Assembly (NCBI GenBank): GCA_017617655.1
Contig: JAFZVU010000017.1
Coordinates: 1 to 36,634, forward strand
DNA from: Bacteroidales bacterium
GTDB lineage: Bacteria; Bacteroidota; Bacteroidia; Bacteroidales; UBA932
Direction of reading: 5' to 3'
DNA: 36,634 nucleotides
Shown in pieces: positions 23,842 to 30,757 of the stretch. The notes below the pieces were generated by a model. That model saw nothing but the letters and a program-made list of their open reading frames with translations, was not told where the DNA came from and did no database searches. How positions within the stretch are numbered: the stretch's first letter is position 1; each line of letters begins with the position of its first letter. Made by a program: the position numbers and the translations under genes.

Positions 23842-24770
23842 TATGACTTGCTGCCAGTGATGAGTTTGCGGGCGCCTTCCTTGAGTTCTTCGGACTTGGC
23901 GAGCATCTGCTGCGCGCGTTCCTTGATGTCGTCGATCTTGGTGTGGGGCTTCTCCTTGCGCATTATCTCCAGCTTCTGCTGGGGCATCACGCGCCTGTAG
24001 CCGTTCTCTTCGAGGACCTTGACGGCGGTGTTGTATCCGATGAAGAACAGCGTCTCGATGTTTTTCAAGTCGTAGGCGCTGTATGACGAAGTATCCATGT
24101 CGATGAGAATGTCTGCCCGGGCCGCATCTTCCATGGTGTTTGAAAGGAACATCAGCGAGAACGAGCGGGTCGCTATGCTGTACAGGCTGTCGCGGTAGGG
24201 CGTCTCGCCGGCCTGGTGTACGTTCAGGGCGATTACCTTCTTGCACCTGTCGCGAAGGGCGCTTACGGGGAGATTCATCAGCACGCCGCCGTCCACATAG
24301 TGCTCTCCGCCGATCTTGACCGGCTGGTAGATGACGGGAATTGCGCAGGATGCCGCAACGCGAGGAGCTATCTCGCCGCTGTCGAAGAAATATACCCTGC
24401 CTTTCTCTATGCTTGTAGCCACCACCAGAGTCTTGACCGGCAGATCCTCCAGATTCTCATAGGGAATAATCTTCTGCAGATGCTTGAGCAGGGGCTTGGA
24501 GTCGAACAGGCCGCCTTTGGGGAGCTGAGTCCCGAGAAGGTCGCGGAAATCCATCGTGGCGAAATTGTTGGTAATCTCCACCGGACTCATCCCGGCAGCA
24601 TACATGGTCGCGGCGATGCTTCCGGCGCTGGTGCCGGCCACGATGTCGGCCTTGATGCCGAACTCATAGAGAGCCTGCAGCGCACCGCAGTGCGAAGCGC
24701 CTTTCGCCCCGCCGCCGCTGAAGGCAATGCCGAGCTTGTATTTCTTCTCCCTTTTGAAAAAGCTTCCCAT
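23841..24770 (-). CDS. Patatin-like phospholipase
   Basis: A 309-residue patatin domain protein. The oxyanion loop is FSGGGAKGASHCGAL (17-31), the nucleophile elbow is GTSAG with Ser48, and the catalytic Asp is in YVDGG. There is no signal peptide, so it is cytoplasmic or bound to the inner membrane; a Lys/Glu-rich helical tail follows (about 270-309). These Ser-Asp dyad enzymes hydrolyse phospholipid or other acyl esters. The ATG at 24770 is chosen because it sits 7 bp after a -7 box and at the start of the conserved domain; a longer reading frame upstream would run through the divergent dtd gene. Confidence 0.93.
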   Translation of the reverse strand: MGSFFKREKKYKLGIAFSGGGAKGASHCGALQALYEFGIKADIVAGTSAGSIAATMYAAGMSPVEITNNFATMDFRDLLGTQLPKGGLFDSKPLLKHLQKIIPYENLEDLPVKTLVVATSIEKGRVYFFDSGEIAPRVAASCAIPVIYQPVKIGGEHYVDGGVLMNLPVSALRDRCKKVIALNVHQAGETPYRDSLYSIATRSFSLMFLSNTMEDAARADILIDMDTSSYSAYDLKNIETLFFIGYNTAVKVLEENGYRRVMPQQKLEIMRKEKPHTKIDDIKERAQQMLAKSEELKEGARKLITGSKS

Positions 24771-24777
24771 CGGTCGG

Positions 24778-24815
24778 CAAAGATACCAAAGTTTCAATGA
24801 ATTTGGATATCTTTG
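24778..24815. promoter_or_regulatory. Divergent mirrored -7 boxes between patatin and dtd
   Basis: TATCTTTG occurs on the minus strand at 24778-24785 (7 bp before the patatin ATG) and on the plus strand at 24808-24815 (24 bp before the dtd ATG). The two boxes form an inverted repeat with 22 bp between them, so two RNA polymerases would compete for the same 40-70 bp. Confidence 0.55.
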
Positions 24816-24839
24816 CAGCCGCATCAAACCAGACAGGAA

Positions 24840-25292
24840 ATGAGAGCGCTGATACAAAGAGTAAGACATGCCGACGTAGCCGTCGACGGAAAGACTGTTT
24901 CCAAGATCGGCCAGGGGCTGCTGGTGCTCCTCGGAGTAGGTATGGAAGATGGCGACAGCGACATCGACTGGCTGGTTCGCAAGACGGTGAACCTGCGGAT
25001 CTTTGACGACGACGAAGGAGTGATGAACCGTTCGGTGCTGGAGGTTGGCGGAGAGATACTCTGCGTGAGCCAGTTCACCCTGATGGCAAGCTGCAAGAAA
25101 GGCAACCGCCCGTCCTACATCCATGCCGCCCCCGGCGAGATCTCCGAGCCGGCGTACGGAAAGTTCTGCGACGCCCTGTCGCAGGCCCTCGGCAAGCCGG
25201 TCGGCCGCGGCATCTTCGGCGCCGACATGAAGGTCAGCCTGCTCAACGACGGACCGGTGACCATCTGGCTCGATTCCAAAAATCCGGAATAA
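24840..25292 (+). CDS. dtd: D-aminoacyl-tRNA deacylase
   Basis: A 150-residue protein, the usual DTD length. It begins [17 protein letters not shown] and has both signature motifs: SQFTL (substrate and catalysis) and NDGPVT (the cis-Gly-Pro proofreading loop). It removes D-amino acids, and glycine mischarged on tRNA-Ala, from tRNAs in the cytoplasm. The ATG at 24840, preceded by CAGGAAA, is preferred to a TTG upstream that lies in the promoter box. The cupin gene follows after 14 bp. Confidence 0.96.
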   Translation: MRALIQRVRHADVAVDGKTVSKIGQGLLVLLGVGMEDGDSDIDWLVRKTVNLRIFDDDEGVMNRSVLEVGGEILCVSQFTLMASCKKGNRPSYIHAAPGEISEPAYGKFCDALSQALGKPVGRGIFGADMKVSLLNDGPVTIWLDSKNPE

Positions 25293-25306
25293 TAGAACAA
25301 ACGATA

Positions 25307-25642
25307 ATGGTTATAGATTTCAACAAGATCGACGCTGTCGCCAACCCCGCTTTCAAAGGCGGTGACGGCGAAGTGTTCATCAAGACGGCTGTCGCCGACG
25401 GAAAGGTCAAGGTAATGCAGATTACAATCCCTGTCGGAGCCAGCATCGGACTGCACCCCCACTACGGCAACAGCGAGGAAATCCTCGTAGTCCAGGGCAA
25501 GGGCCATTTCATGACTGACGGCATCCGGGAAGACATCTGCGCCGGCCAGGTGCATTATTGCGAAGAGGGAGAAACCCACGGCTTCGTCAATGACGGAGAC
25601 GTCCCGGTTGTATTCTTCGCAGTGGTTCCTGACAGGAAATAA
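25307..25642 (+). CDS. Small single-domain cupin
   Basis: A 111-residue cupin-2 protein. Motif 1 is GLHPHYGNSEEILVVQGKG (about 48-66), giving metal ligands His, His and Glu; motif 2 is QVHYCEEGETHGF with the last His at about 91. It is probably a metal-binding enzyme or sugar/regulator-binding protein of the cytoplasm; the substrate is unknown. It is likely co-transcribed with dtd. No terminator stem was seen in the 48 bp before the convergent trmO. Confidence 0.9.
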   Translation: MVIDFNKIDAVANPAFKGGDGEVFIKTAVADGKVKVMQITIPVGASIGLHPHYGNSEEILVVQGKGHFMTDGIREDICAGQVHYCEEGETHGFVNDGDVPVVFFAVVPDRK

Positions 25643-25690
25643 TCCGACGGAAAGAAGGCAGCCAGCCTGGCATAGGACACCCCGCCGGCC

Positions 25691-26350
25691 CTAATCCACC
25701 CCCGTCACATACACAATCCCTTCGCACACGCGGAAACGCACGTTGCGGCCGGCGAAGAACAGGCCGTACTCGCGCTGCGCATCGTCCAGATATTGCGGCC
25801 TGGGGTCGCAGGCCAGCAACTGCTTCAAAGCCGTCAGTTCCTCCTGCGTGAACTCCGCCGCCAGAGCCTCCGGCACCTCCACCGCCAGAGTCTTCCAGCT
25901 GTTGCCGTCCACGAAGCCGCTGCGGGCTTCCGGGTGGCTGTCCGCATAAGTCACGTAAGGCTTGATGTCATAGATTGGCGTGCCATCGGCCAGATCGGCC
26001 CCGAGCACATGGATAATTCCTTTTTCAGGCTCAATAGACTCTACCCGCACGCTGGAGAGGCCCAGCGGATTCGGACGGAAGGGTGAGCGGCTGGCAAACA
26101 CGCCGACCCTCTCGTTCCCTCCCAGGCGCGGCGGGCGCACCGTAAGGTTGTCCGAAGGGCCGTTCAGAGAAAACTCCCATATCAGCCAGATATAGTCGAA
26201 GCCCTCCAGGCCGCGCAGCGCATCGGGATTGTCATAGGGCGCCACGAGACGCACCTCCCCCTTGAGGTCGGGAGCCACTCCGCTCTGCCTCGGCACTCCG
26301 AATTTCCCGCTGACGGGCGACTTGAAAAAAGCAATCGGCCGGATTTCCAT
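25691..26350 (-). CDS. trmO: tRNA m6t6A37 methyltransferase TrmO (TsaA/YaeB family)
   Basis: A 219-residue protein of the TrmO family, which uses S-adenosylmethionine to methylate t6A at position 37 of certain tRNAs. Signature segments: GVPRQSGVAP (about 18-27), GFDYIWLIWEF, the SRSPFRPNPLGLS block and ADGTPIYDIKPY. The C-terminal region with DPRPQY and YGLFFAGRNVRFRV is the usual end domain. It lies 48 bp downstream of the TonB receptor gene on the same strand; co-transcription is possible but no functional link is evident. Confidence 0.94.
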   Translation of the reverse strand: MEIRPIAFFKSPVSGKFGVPRQSGVAPDLKGEVRLVAPYDNPDALRGLEGFDYIWLIWEFSLNGPSDNLTVRPPRLGGNERVGVFASRSPFRPNPLGLSSVRVESIEPEKGIIHVLGADLADGTPIYDIKPYVTYADSHPEARSGFVDGNSWKTLAVEVPEALAAEFTQEELTALKQLLACDPRPQYLDDAQREYGLFFAGRNVRFRVCEGIVYVTGVD

Positions 26351-26398
26351 CTGAAAAGGATTGTTCCGGCCGAAATTAACAAATATTTAAAGAAATGC

Positions 26399-28276
26399 TT
26401 ATAGGGTCAGTGTCAAACCTGCCATGAAGTTGATGCCCGGCATGGGATAGCCGGCGTTTATCTCATATTGCTGGTTGAGGAGGTTGTCGCCGCGCGCCCA
26501 GATTCCCAGCCAGGGGGTCAGCTGGTAGCTTGCATTCAGGTTCGCAAGGAAGAAGCTCTCCTTCACCGGCTTGTCGCCCACGGCAGTGTACAGCCCGGCC
26601 ACTTCCATCCCGCCTGCAGAGATGCGGAACTTGTCTTTGTGGAATTCCACGCCGCAGTAGGCCGTAACCTCGGGGGCTCCTATAACAGGGTTGCGCATGT
26701 GCAGCCAGCTGCCGTTGGCCAGCAGGTTCCAGCTGTCAACCATCTTCCAGCGGAATTCAATCTCGGCTCCGCTGTTCTCCACCTTGCCGACATTCACGTT
26801 GAGAGGACGGCCGCCTACCATCTGGGTCTGGATCATGTTGCTGCCCTTGAGGTAGAAGACGTTGATGCCGTATGTGACTTTCTCGCCTGCTGCGCCTTTC
26901 CATGCGAGTTCATAGTTCATTATCCTTTCCGGTTCCAGCTCCGCATTGGCGGGGCGCCACAGATACATCTCGCGGATGGTCGGCCTGCGGAAGCCCTTGC
27001 TGACCATGGCTTTCAGTTCGCCTTTGCCAATACGGAAGGCAAGGCCGCCCTGGGGGATGAGCTCGACTCCTGACTGGGAGTGGCTGTCGACCCTCAGGCC
27101 GGCATCAACTGTCAGCCATCCTGCCACATCCTGACGGAAGTCTATGTAGCCGGCTATTTCAGTTTCGGTCTTGTCAGCCATCGGTTCCAGATCCTGGCCG
27201 CTGGCTATCACCTGGTTCCATGCCTTTCCGTGGATGCTCTGCCAGTCGAGGCCTACTGTGGTGGTGTTACCCTTGAAGAGGCCGAAGCTCTGCCATGCCG
27301 AAACGCCTGCCAGAGCGTCCTCGCTGCGGAACCAGCTGGTCTGAGGAGCAGCACCTTCGGCGTGGCCGTCGTTTATCTTGTGGTTGCCGAAGTTGTAGTA
27401 GAAACTTACGGCGCCGTCAGTGCGGTCATAGTGGTTTTCGATAGCTGCAGAAGCCACTCCGCGGGTTATCCACTGGTCGGCGTCGAACAAAGGAGCGCTT
27501 GTCGCGCCGGGATATGATGCGTTGAAATGTGTGATGTCTACATCGGCATAGGCGTTCCAGTTGTCACTGAACTCGTAGCCCACCTTGCCGTAGCCGCCGT
27601 ACTGCTCGAAGCCCATGCGGGGGCGGTGGTTGTTGCTGCGGGCGTACTGGCCTGAGACCACGCTGCTGAAACGGCCTTTGCGGACGCGGTTGCTGAGCAC
27701 ACCCTGGAAGGTGCCGTAGCTGCCGCCGCCGAGATTCAGGTCGGTGTGAACTCCGTCTTCAAGAGACTTGCGGGTTATTATATTGACTACGCCGCCCATG
27801 GCGTTGCTGCCGTAGAGCACTGAGGCCGGGCCGCGGAGCACTTCCACCCGCTCTGTCATCAAGGTCTGGTAAGAATCTGCTATGGGGTGGCCGAAGATTC
27901 CCTGGTACTGCGGATGACCGTCTATGAGCACCATCATCTGTCCGCCGCCGCCAGAGAGGCCTCTGACGCTGATGCCGCCGGCAGCGCCGGTGCTGACGCC
28001 GTAGCCAAGCATGGCCCTCGAGGTGATGAACAGGCCGGGAACGAGCTCATTCAGAGTTGGGAGCACGTTGAGGAGGTGGGGAGAGGTTATTTCATCGTGG
28101 CTGACGACGCTGATGGTCTGGGGCAGGAAGCCCGAAAGGGTCTTGGCTCTCGTACCGGTGACGACAGCCTCGTCGATATAATTGGTAGTGGTGTCCGGTT
28201 CTGCCACGGCTGCATTCGCCGTAATGACGCCTGTAAGCAGGCATACGATCGCGGCTGAAATAGTTCTGATTTTCAT
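26399..28276 (-). CDS. TonB-dependent outer-membrane receptor
   Basis: A 625-residue receptor. Signal peptide 1-22 (ending TANA), then the TonB box-like region YIDEAVVTGTR, the plug domain (about 45-165, with SVRGLSGGGGQMMVLIDGH and VLRGPASVLYGSNAMGGVVNI, both longer than needed and given as landmarks) and a 22-strand barrel ending in TLTL. No SusD partner or carboxypeptidase-like N-terminal domain is present, and the size fits metal-chelate, heme or cobalamin receptors rather than glycan ones. The leader is too short for a cobalamin riboswitch. The divergent AraC gene, 80 bp away, suggests ligand-responsive control as with siderophore receptors; ligand unknown. Confidence 0.93.
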   Translation of the reverse strand: MKIRTISAAIVCLLTGVITANAAVAEPDTTTNYIDEAVVTGTRAKTLSGFLPQTISVVSHDEITSPHLLNVLPTLNELVPGLFITSRAMLGYGVSTGAAGGISVRGLSGGGGQMMVLIDGHPQYQGIFGHPIADSYQTLMTERVEVLRGPASVLYGSNAMGGVVNIITRKSLEDGVHTDLNLGGGSYGTFQGVLSNRVRKGRFSSVVSGQYARSNNHRPRMGFEQYGGYGKVGYEFSDNWNAYADVDITHFNASYPGATSAPLFDADQWITRGVASAAIENHYDRTDGAVSFYYNFGNHKINDGHAEGAAPQTSWFRSEDALAGVSAWQSFGLFKGNTTTVGLDWQSIHGKAWNQVIASGQDLEPMADKTETEIAGYIDFRQDVAGWLTVDAGLRVDSHSQSGVELIPQGGLAFRIGKGELKAMVSKGFRRPTIREMYLWRPANAELEPERIMNYELAWKGAAGEKVTYGINVFYLKGSNMIQTQMVGGRPLNVNVGKVENSGAEIEFRWKMVDSWNLLANGSWLHMRNPVIGAPEVTAYCGVEFHKDKFRISAGGMEVAGLYTAVGDKPVKESFFLANLNASYQLTPWLGIWARGDNLLNQQYEINAGYPMPGINFMAGLTLTL

Positions 28277-28306
28277 GTTAAGTTTCAATTTTTGTAACTT
28301 TGTACG

Positions 28307-28314
28307 CAAAGATA
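28307..28314 (-). promoter_or_regulatory. -7 box TATCTTTG for the TonB receptor gene
   Basis: Minus-strand TATCTTTG lies 30 bp before the receptor ATG. There is no TTTG at -33, as expected if the divergent AraC protein activates it, but that link is inference. Confidence 0.5.
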
Positions 28315-28356
28315 AGGGCATATACCCCTTTTTCAGTTTCACTTTTTGCTCATTTT

Positions 28357-29268
28357 ATGTCCATTATTTCCTCACATGGTGAAAAAGTCGCGGCGCCGGC
28401 TGCGAGAGCCGCGGCGCAAGGGTCCGCCAGGGCTGTGGCGTCAGGCGCACAAGTCTTCCTGTGCCCTGGGGACTGTCCTTCTCCGGCCGCTTTTTACGGC
28501 AGCCATCACATCCACTTCATCTGCTTCTCGGGAGAGGGTTCCTTCCTGTGCGACGGCGTCCGCCATGCTTTCGGCAGGGACGACCTTGTGATACTGCAGG
28601 GGGATTCCGGCTGCACGGAGCTGGCATTCTCGGAAGACTTCAGCTGCAAGGCCATAGCCGTGCCGAGGGGTTTCCTTCACAACGTCCACAACGGAAACGT
28701 GTGGGTGACCAGCGGATTCCTGCAGACCAAGGCCCACCCGGTGACGCATCTGGAGGTCGGAGAGAAGGAACTGCTGCTGAGCGACTTCTCATCTATAGAG
28801 GGGCGGCTGGCCCGTACGGGAGACTTCGGCCGGCAGAGCCTGTACCACAGTTTCCAGGTGATGATGTACGACATCTGGGACATCTACGACCACAAGGCCG
28901 TTTCGAGCAAATTGTCTACAAGCGACGATGCGGCATTCATATTCCTTAGGTTCCAGGCGCTGCTGAAGGAACACTGCGGCAGCGAACGGGCAGTGGAGTG
29001 GTATGCCGACAAGCTTAACATTACGCCCCGGAAACTGACCAGGGTGTGTCTCGAGGCCAGCGGGTCGGGGGCCAGCAAGTGGATCGGGCAGTACACCGCC
29101 ATCCGCGTCAGGGAACTGCTTGAAAGCACCGACAAGGCTATCCAGGAGATAAGCGACGAGATGCATTTCTCCAGCAAGTCATATTTCACGCGCTACGTGG
29201 TCAAGGCGTTCGGGGCCACGCCCTCGGAGTACCGCCGCAGGGTCAGGGCAAGAACCCAGACGGAATGA
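28357..29268 (+). CDS. AraC-family transcriptional regulator
   Basis: A 303-residue regulator. The N-terminal half (about 30-170) has cupin-like spacing (HIHFICFSGEGSFLCDGVRH is a landmark at about 50-69) and should bind an effector. The C-terminal part (about 205-300) is the two-helix-turn-helix AraC domain, with AVEWYADKLNITPRKLTRVC as the first and AIQEISDEMHFSSKSYFTRY as the second, then GATPSEYRRR. The ATG at 28357 is chosen over a TTG 57 bp upstream. It is divergent from the TonB receptor gene and probably controls it. Confidence 0.93.
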   Translation: MSIISSHGEKVAAPAARAAAQGSARAVASGAQVFLCPGDCPSPAAFYGSHHIHFICFSGEGSFLCDGVRHAFGRDDLVILQGDSGCTELAFSEDFSCKAIAVPRGFLHNVHNGNVWVTSGFLQTKAHPVTHLEVGEKELLLSDFSSIEGRLARTGDFGRQSLYHSFQVMMYDIWDIYDHKAVSSKLSTSDDAAFIFLRFQALLKEHCGSERAVEWYADKLNITPRKLTRVCLEASGSGASKWIGQYTAIRVRELLESTDKAIQEISDEMHFSSKSYFTRYVVKAFGATPSEYRRRVRARTQTE

Positions 29269-29287
29269 ACCGTTTTTCGGTTTTTTT
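29268..29287 (+). terminator. Rho-independent terminator after the AraC gene
   Basis: AACCG (29268-29272) pairs with CGGTT (29278-29282) around a T5 loop and is followed by a T run. The stem starts at the last base of the stop codon. Stem is short, so strength is moderate. Confidence 0.6.
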
Positions 29288-29288
29288 C

Positions 29289-29296
29289 TATATTTG
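29289..29296 (+). promoter_or_regulatory. -7 box TATATTTG for the beta-barrel gene
   Basis: TATATTTG matches TAnnTTTG, 36 bp before the ATG at 29333 and directly after the AraC terminator. No -33 TTTG at standard spacing. Confidence 0.5.
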
Positions 29297-29332
29297 CGGC
29301 GTTTTTAAAAGTTACAAACTAACACACACGAT

Positions 29333-29998
29333 ATGAAAAAGATTATTCTTGTTGCAGCTTTTGCTATGCTGACAGTGTTTGGAGCTTTTGCTCAGGAAGG
29401 AAAGACTTACTGTGAACCCACCCAGTACATGAAGTTCGGCTATGCCGGCGTCCTCGGCGCTTCCAGCAACCTGACGGGCGGATTTGACTTCGCCGTCAAT
29501 ATCCTCGAACTTGGAGTAAGGCCTTATGACGGTGGCCGCATCAGCCTTGGCGCTGACTTCCAGCTGGATATTTTCAATGCCAAAGAAGACTATTATTTCG
29601 AGTCTGCTTCTCACAAGACAGCCGTTCTCCCGGCGAAGGGAGTTATCGACGTAAAACGCTCGAGCTTCGACTTCCTGTCTTTCGCTTTCCCTCTCGAGTT
29701 CAGCCAGAAGTTCGGTGACAAAGTAGAATTCACTATCGGCGCCAGCGCCAAGATCAACCTCAACGCCGACACATACACCAGATACAAGAGTGCTACCGGA
29801 GATTATTGCACTTTCAGTGTCGAGGGCATCTACACCAGAAGGTTCACTTATGACGTCCACGTCGCTTTCACCTATGACGACTTCGGAGTCTACGCCAGCT
29901 ACAACCCCCTGGGCGCATTCTCAGACGGCTACGGCCCCAAATTCTCATACTTCACGGTAGGCGCCATCATCCGCATGGACTCTATCGACAAGAAGTAG
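29333..29998 (+). CDS. Small outer-membrane beta-barrel-like protein
   Basis: A 221-residue exported protein; signal peptide 1-20 ends GAFAQ. The mature part shows alternating strands (FDFAVNILELGVRPYDG, ISLGADFQLDIFN, FDFLSFAFPLEFSQKFG, VEFTIGASAKINLN, FTYDVHVAFTYDDFGVYASY) and a last strand FSYFTVGAIIRMDSI, consistent with an eight- to ten-strand outer-membrane barrel of the type common in Bacteroidales. Precise family and role are not recognised. It stands alone between two terminators. Confidence 0.8.
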   Translation: MKKIILVAAFAMLTVFGAFAQEGKTYCEPTQYMKFGYAGVLGASSNLTGGFDFAVNILELGVRPYDGGRISLGADFQLDIFNAKEDYYFESASHKTAVLPAKGVIDVKRSSFDFLSFAFPLEFSQKFGDKVEFTIGASAKINLNADTYTRYKSATGDYCTFSVEGIYTRRFTYDVHVAFTYDDFGVYASYNPLGAFSDGYGPKFSYFTVGAIIRMDSIDKK

Positions 29999-30015
29999 CC
30001 CCGCCGGTCCGTCAG

Positions 30016-30068
30016 CCAGCTGACAAAAAAAGCCGCAAGGTCATCGGACTTTGCGGCTTTTTTGTGCC
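30016..30068. terminator. Bidirectional terminator, copy B of the dispersed repeat
   Basis: AAGCCGCAA and TTGCGGCTT arms (30031-30059 region) with A7 and T6 flanks end the beta-barrel transcript, 17 bp after its stop. The 53-bp block is the exact reverse complement of 23732-23785 except for one base in the A/T run, including the loop and the outer GTCAGCTGG flank, so it is a repeated element and not only a similar terminator. Confidence 0.88.
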
Positions 30069-30095
30069 CCGTCAACTCATTTTTATCGCTTGTCG

Positions 30096-30205
30096 CTTGG
30101 TATGAATGAACGCCGGGGCTCATGCATTTCGAGCGGCTATTTTGTGAGAAATCGGCGGAAAATGCCGCTTGTTATTGATGGATGGGCAGCTACGTTCATA
30201 CCAAG
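30096..30205. repeat. 110-bp nested inverted repeat
   Basis: Outer arms CTTGGTATGAA (30096-30106) and TTCATACCAAG (30195-30205) are perfect. Inside, GCGGCTATTTT (30133-30143) pairs with AAAATGCCGC (30159-30168) with one bulge. No gene is inside. The form is like a small non-autonomous palindromic element; no target-site duplication or transposase homology could be established. Confidence 0.65.
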
Positions 30206-30237
30206 AGCCTGCAGATGATAGCGTAAGCCTGCATGGG

Positions 30238-30326
30238 GTAGGTCCCTGGCTCTTTCAGAGGACCTACACCAAAAGTCCTGGAGACCTATACCAAAGTTGC
30301 CAGGGACCTACACCAAAGCAGCCCTG
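30238..30326. repeat. 22-bp tandem repeat, three units, copy B
   Basis: Units begin GACCTACACCAAA at 30261, GACCTATACCAAA at 30283 and GACCTACACCAAA at 30305, exactly 22 bp apart. The first two match the inverted copy at 23803-23841. Outside, GTAGGTCCCTGGC (30238-30250) and GCCAGGGACCTAC (30299-30311) are perfect 13-bp inverted arms, so the block can also fold on itself. Confidence 0.8.
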
Positions 30327-30344
30327 CTTTCACGAACCTCCTTT

Positions 30345-30500
30345 CCAACCCAAAATTCACAAAGCGGATGGACATGCCCTGTAGGGCCCTGCAGAGCACA
30401 TCAACCCGCTCTGTGAGCCAATTTTGCCGCAGAAAGCAGGTGACAATGCCCTGCAGATATCTCTGTGAGGGGGTCATCCGCTTTGTGAATTTCGGGTTGG
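30345..30500. repeat. 156-bp element with 26-bp inverted arms
   Basis: Arms at 30345-30370 and 30475-30500 (core AATTCACAAAGCGGATG) are inverted with a single mismatch. The 104-bp interior contains repeated short words (TGCCCTGYAG at 30376 and 30447; CTCTGTGAG at 30410 and 30462) and no credible gene. The long matched arms would give a stable cruciform or RNA hairpin. Confidence 0.75.
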
Positions 30501-30757
30501 GGCTCCCGGGGCCAAGCGCCTGTGCCACGCTGAGTTTATCCAAGCCAGTAATATCGAGCCGTTTGATGAACGCCGAACGTCTGGAGGGGAACTGCCTATT
30601 GTTGGGAAATCGGGTGTTAATTCGACATCTGTCCGGAAATATTGGGATTTCATGGACAGAAGGGAAGTTTTTCGGTTTTTATTATGTATATAATAAAGAG
30701 TTTTTTTCTTAACTTTAGGCGCGTTAAACTGACCTAAATATTCATTAATTATATACC
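30501..30757 (+). promoter_or_regulatory. Leader region of the surface lipoprotein locus, AT-rich at its end
   Basis: No gene is seen. The last 90 bp become AT-rich. TAACTTTA at 30710-30717 is one base from TAnnTTTG and lies 40 bp before the ATG at 30758, and is the best promoter candidate, though no -33 element supports it. With the upstream repeats this forms a 760-bp gap after the beta-barrel gene. Confidence 0.3.

Noticed and set aside
24771..25124. Longer patatin start about 350 bp upstream
   Set aside because: It would run antisense through the dtd gene; the conserved domain begins at the ATG at 24770, next to a -7 box.
28277..28356. Cobalamin riboswitch before the TonB receptor
   Set aside because: Only about 25-30 nt separate the likely transcript start from the ATG, far too short for the riboswitch.
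30169..30712. Two small open frames (71 and 114 codons) in the repeat block
   Set aside because: They cross several inverted and tandem repeats, have no domain or promoter, and overlap each other.
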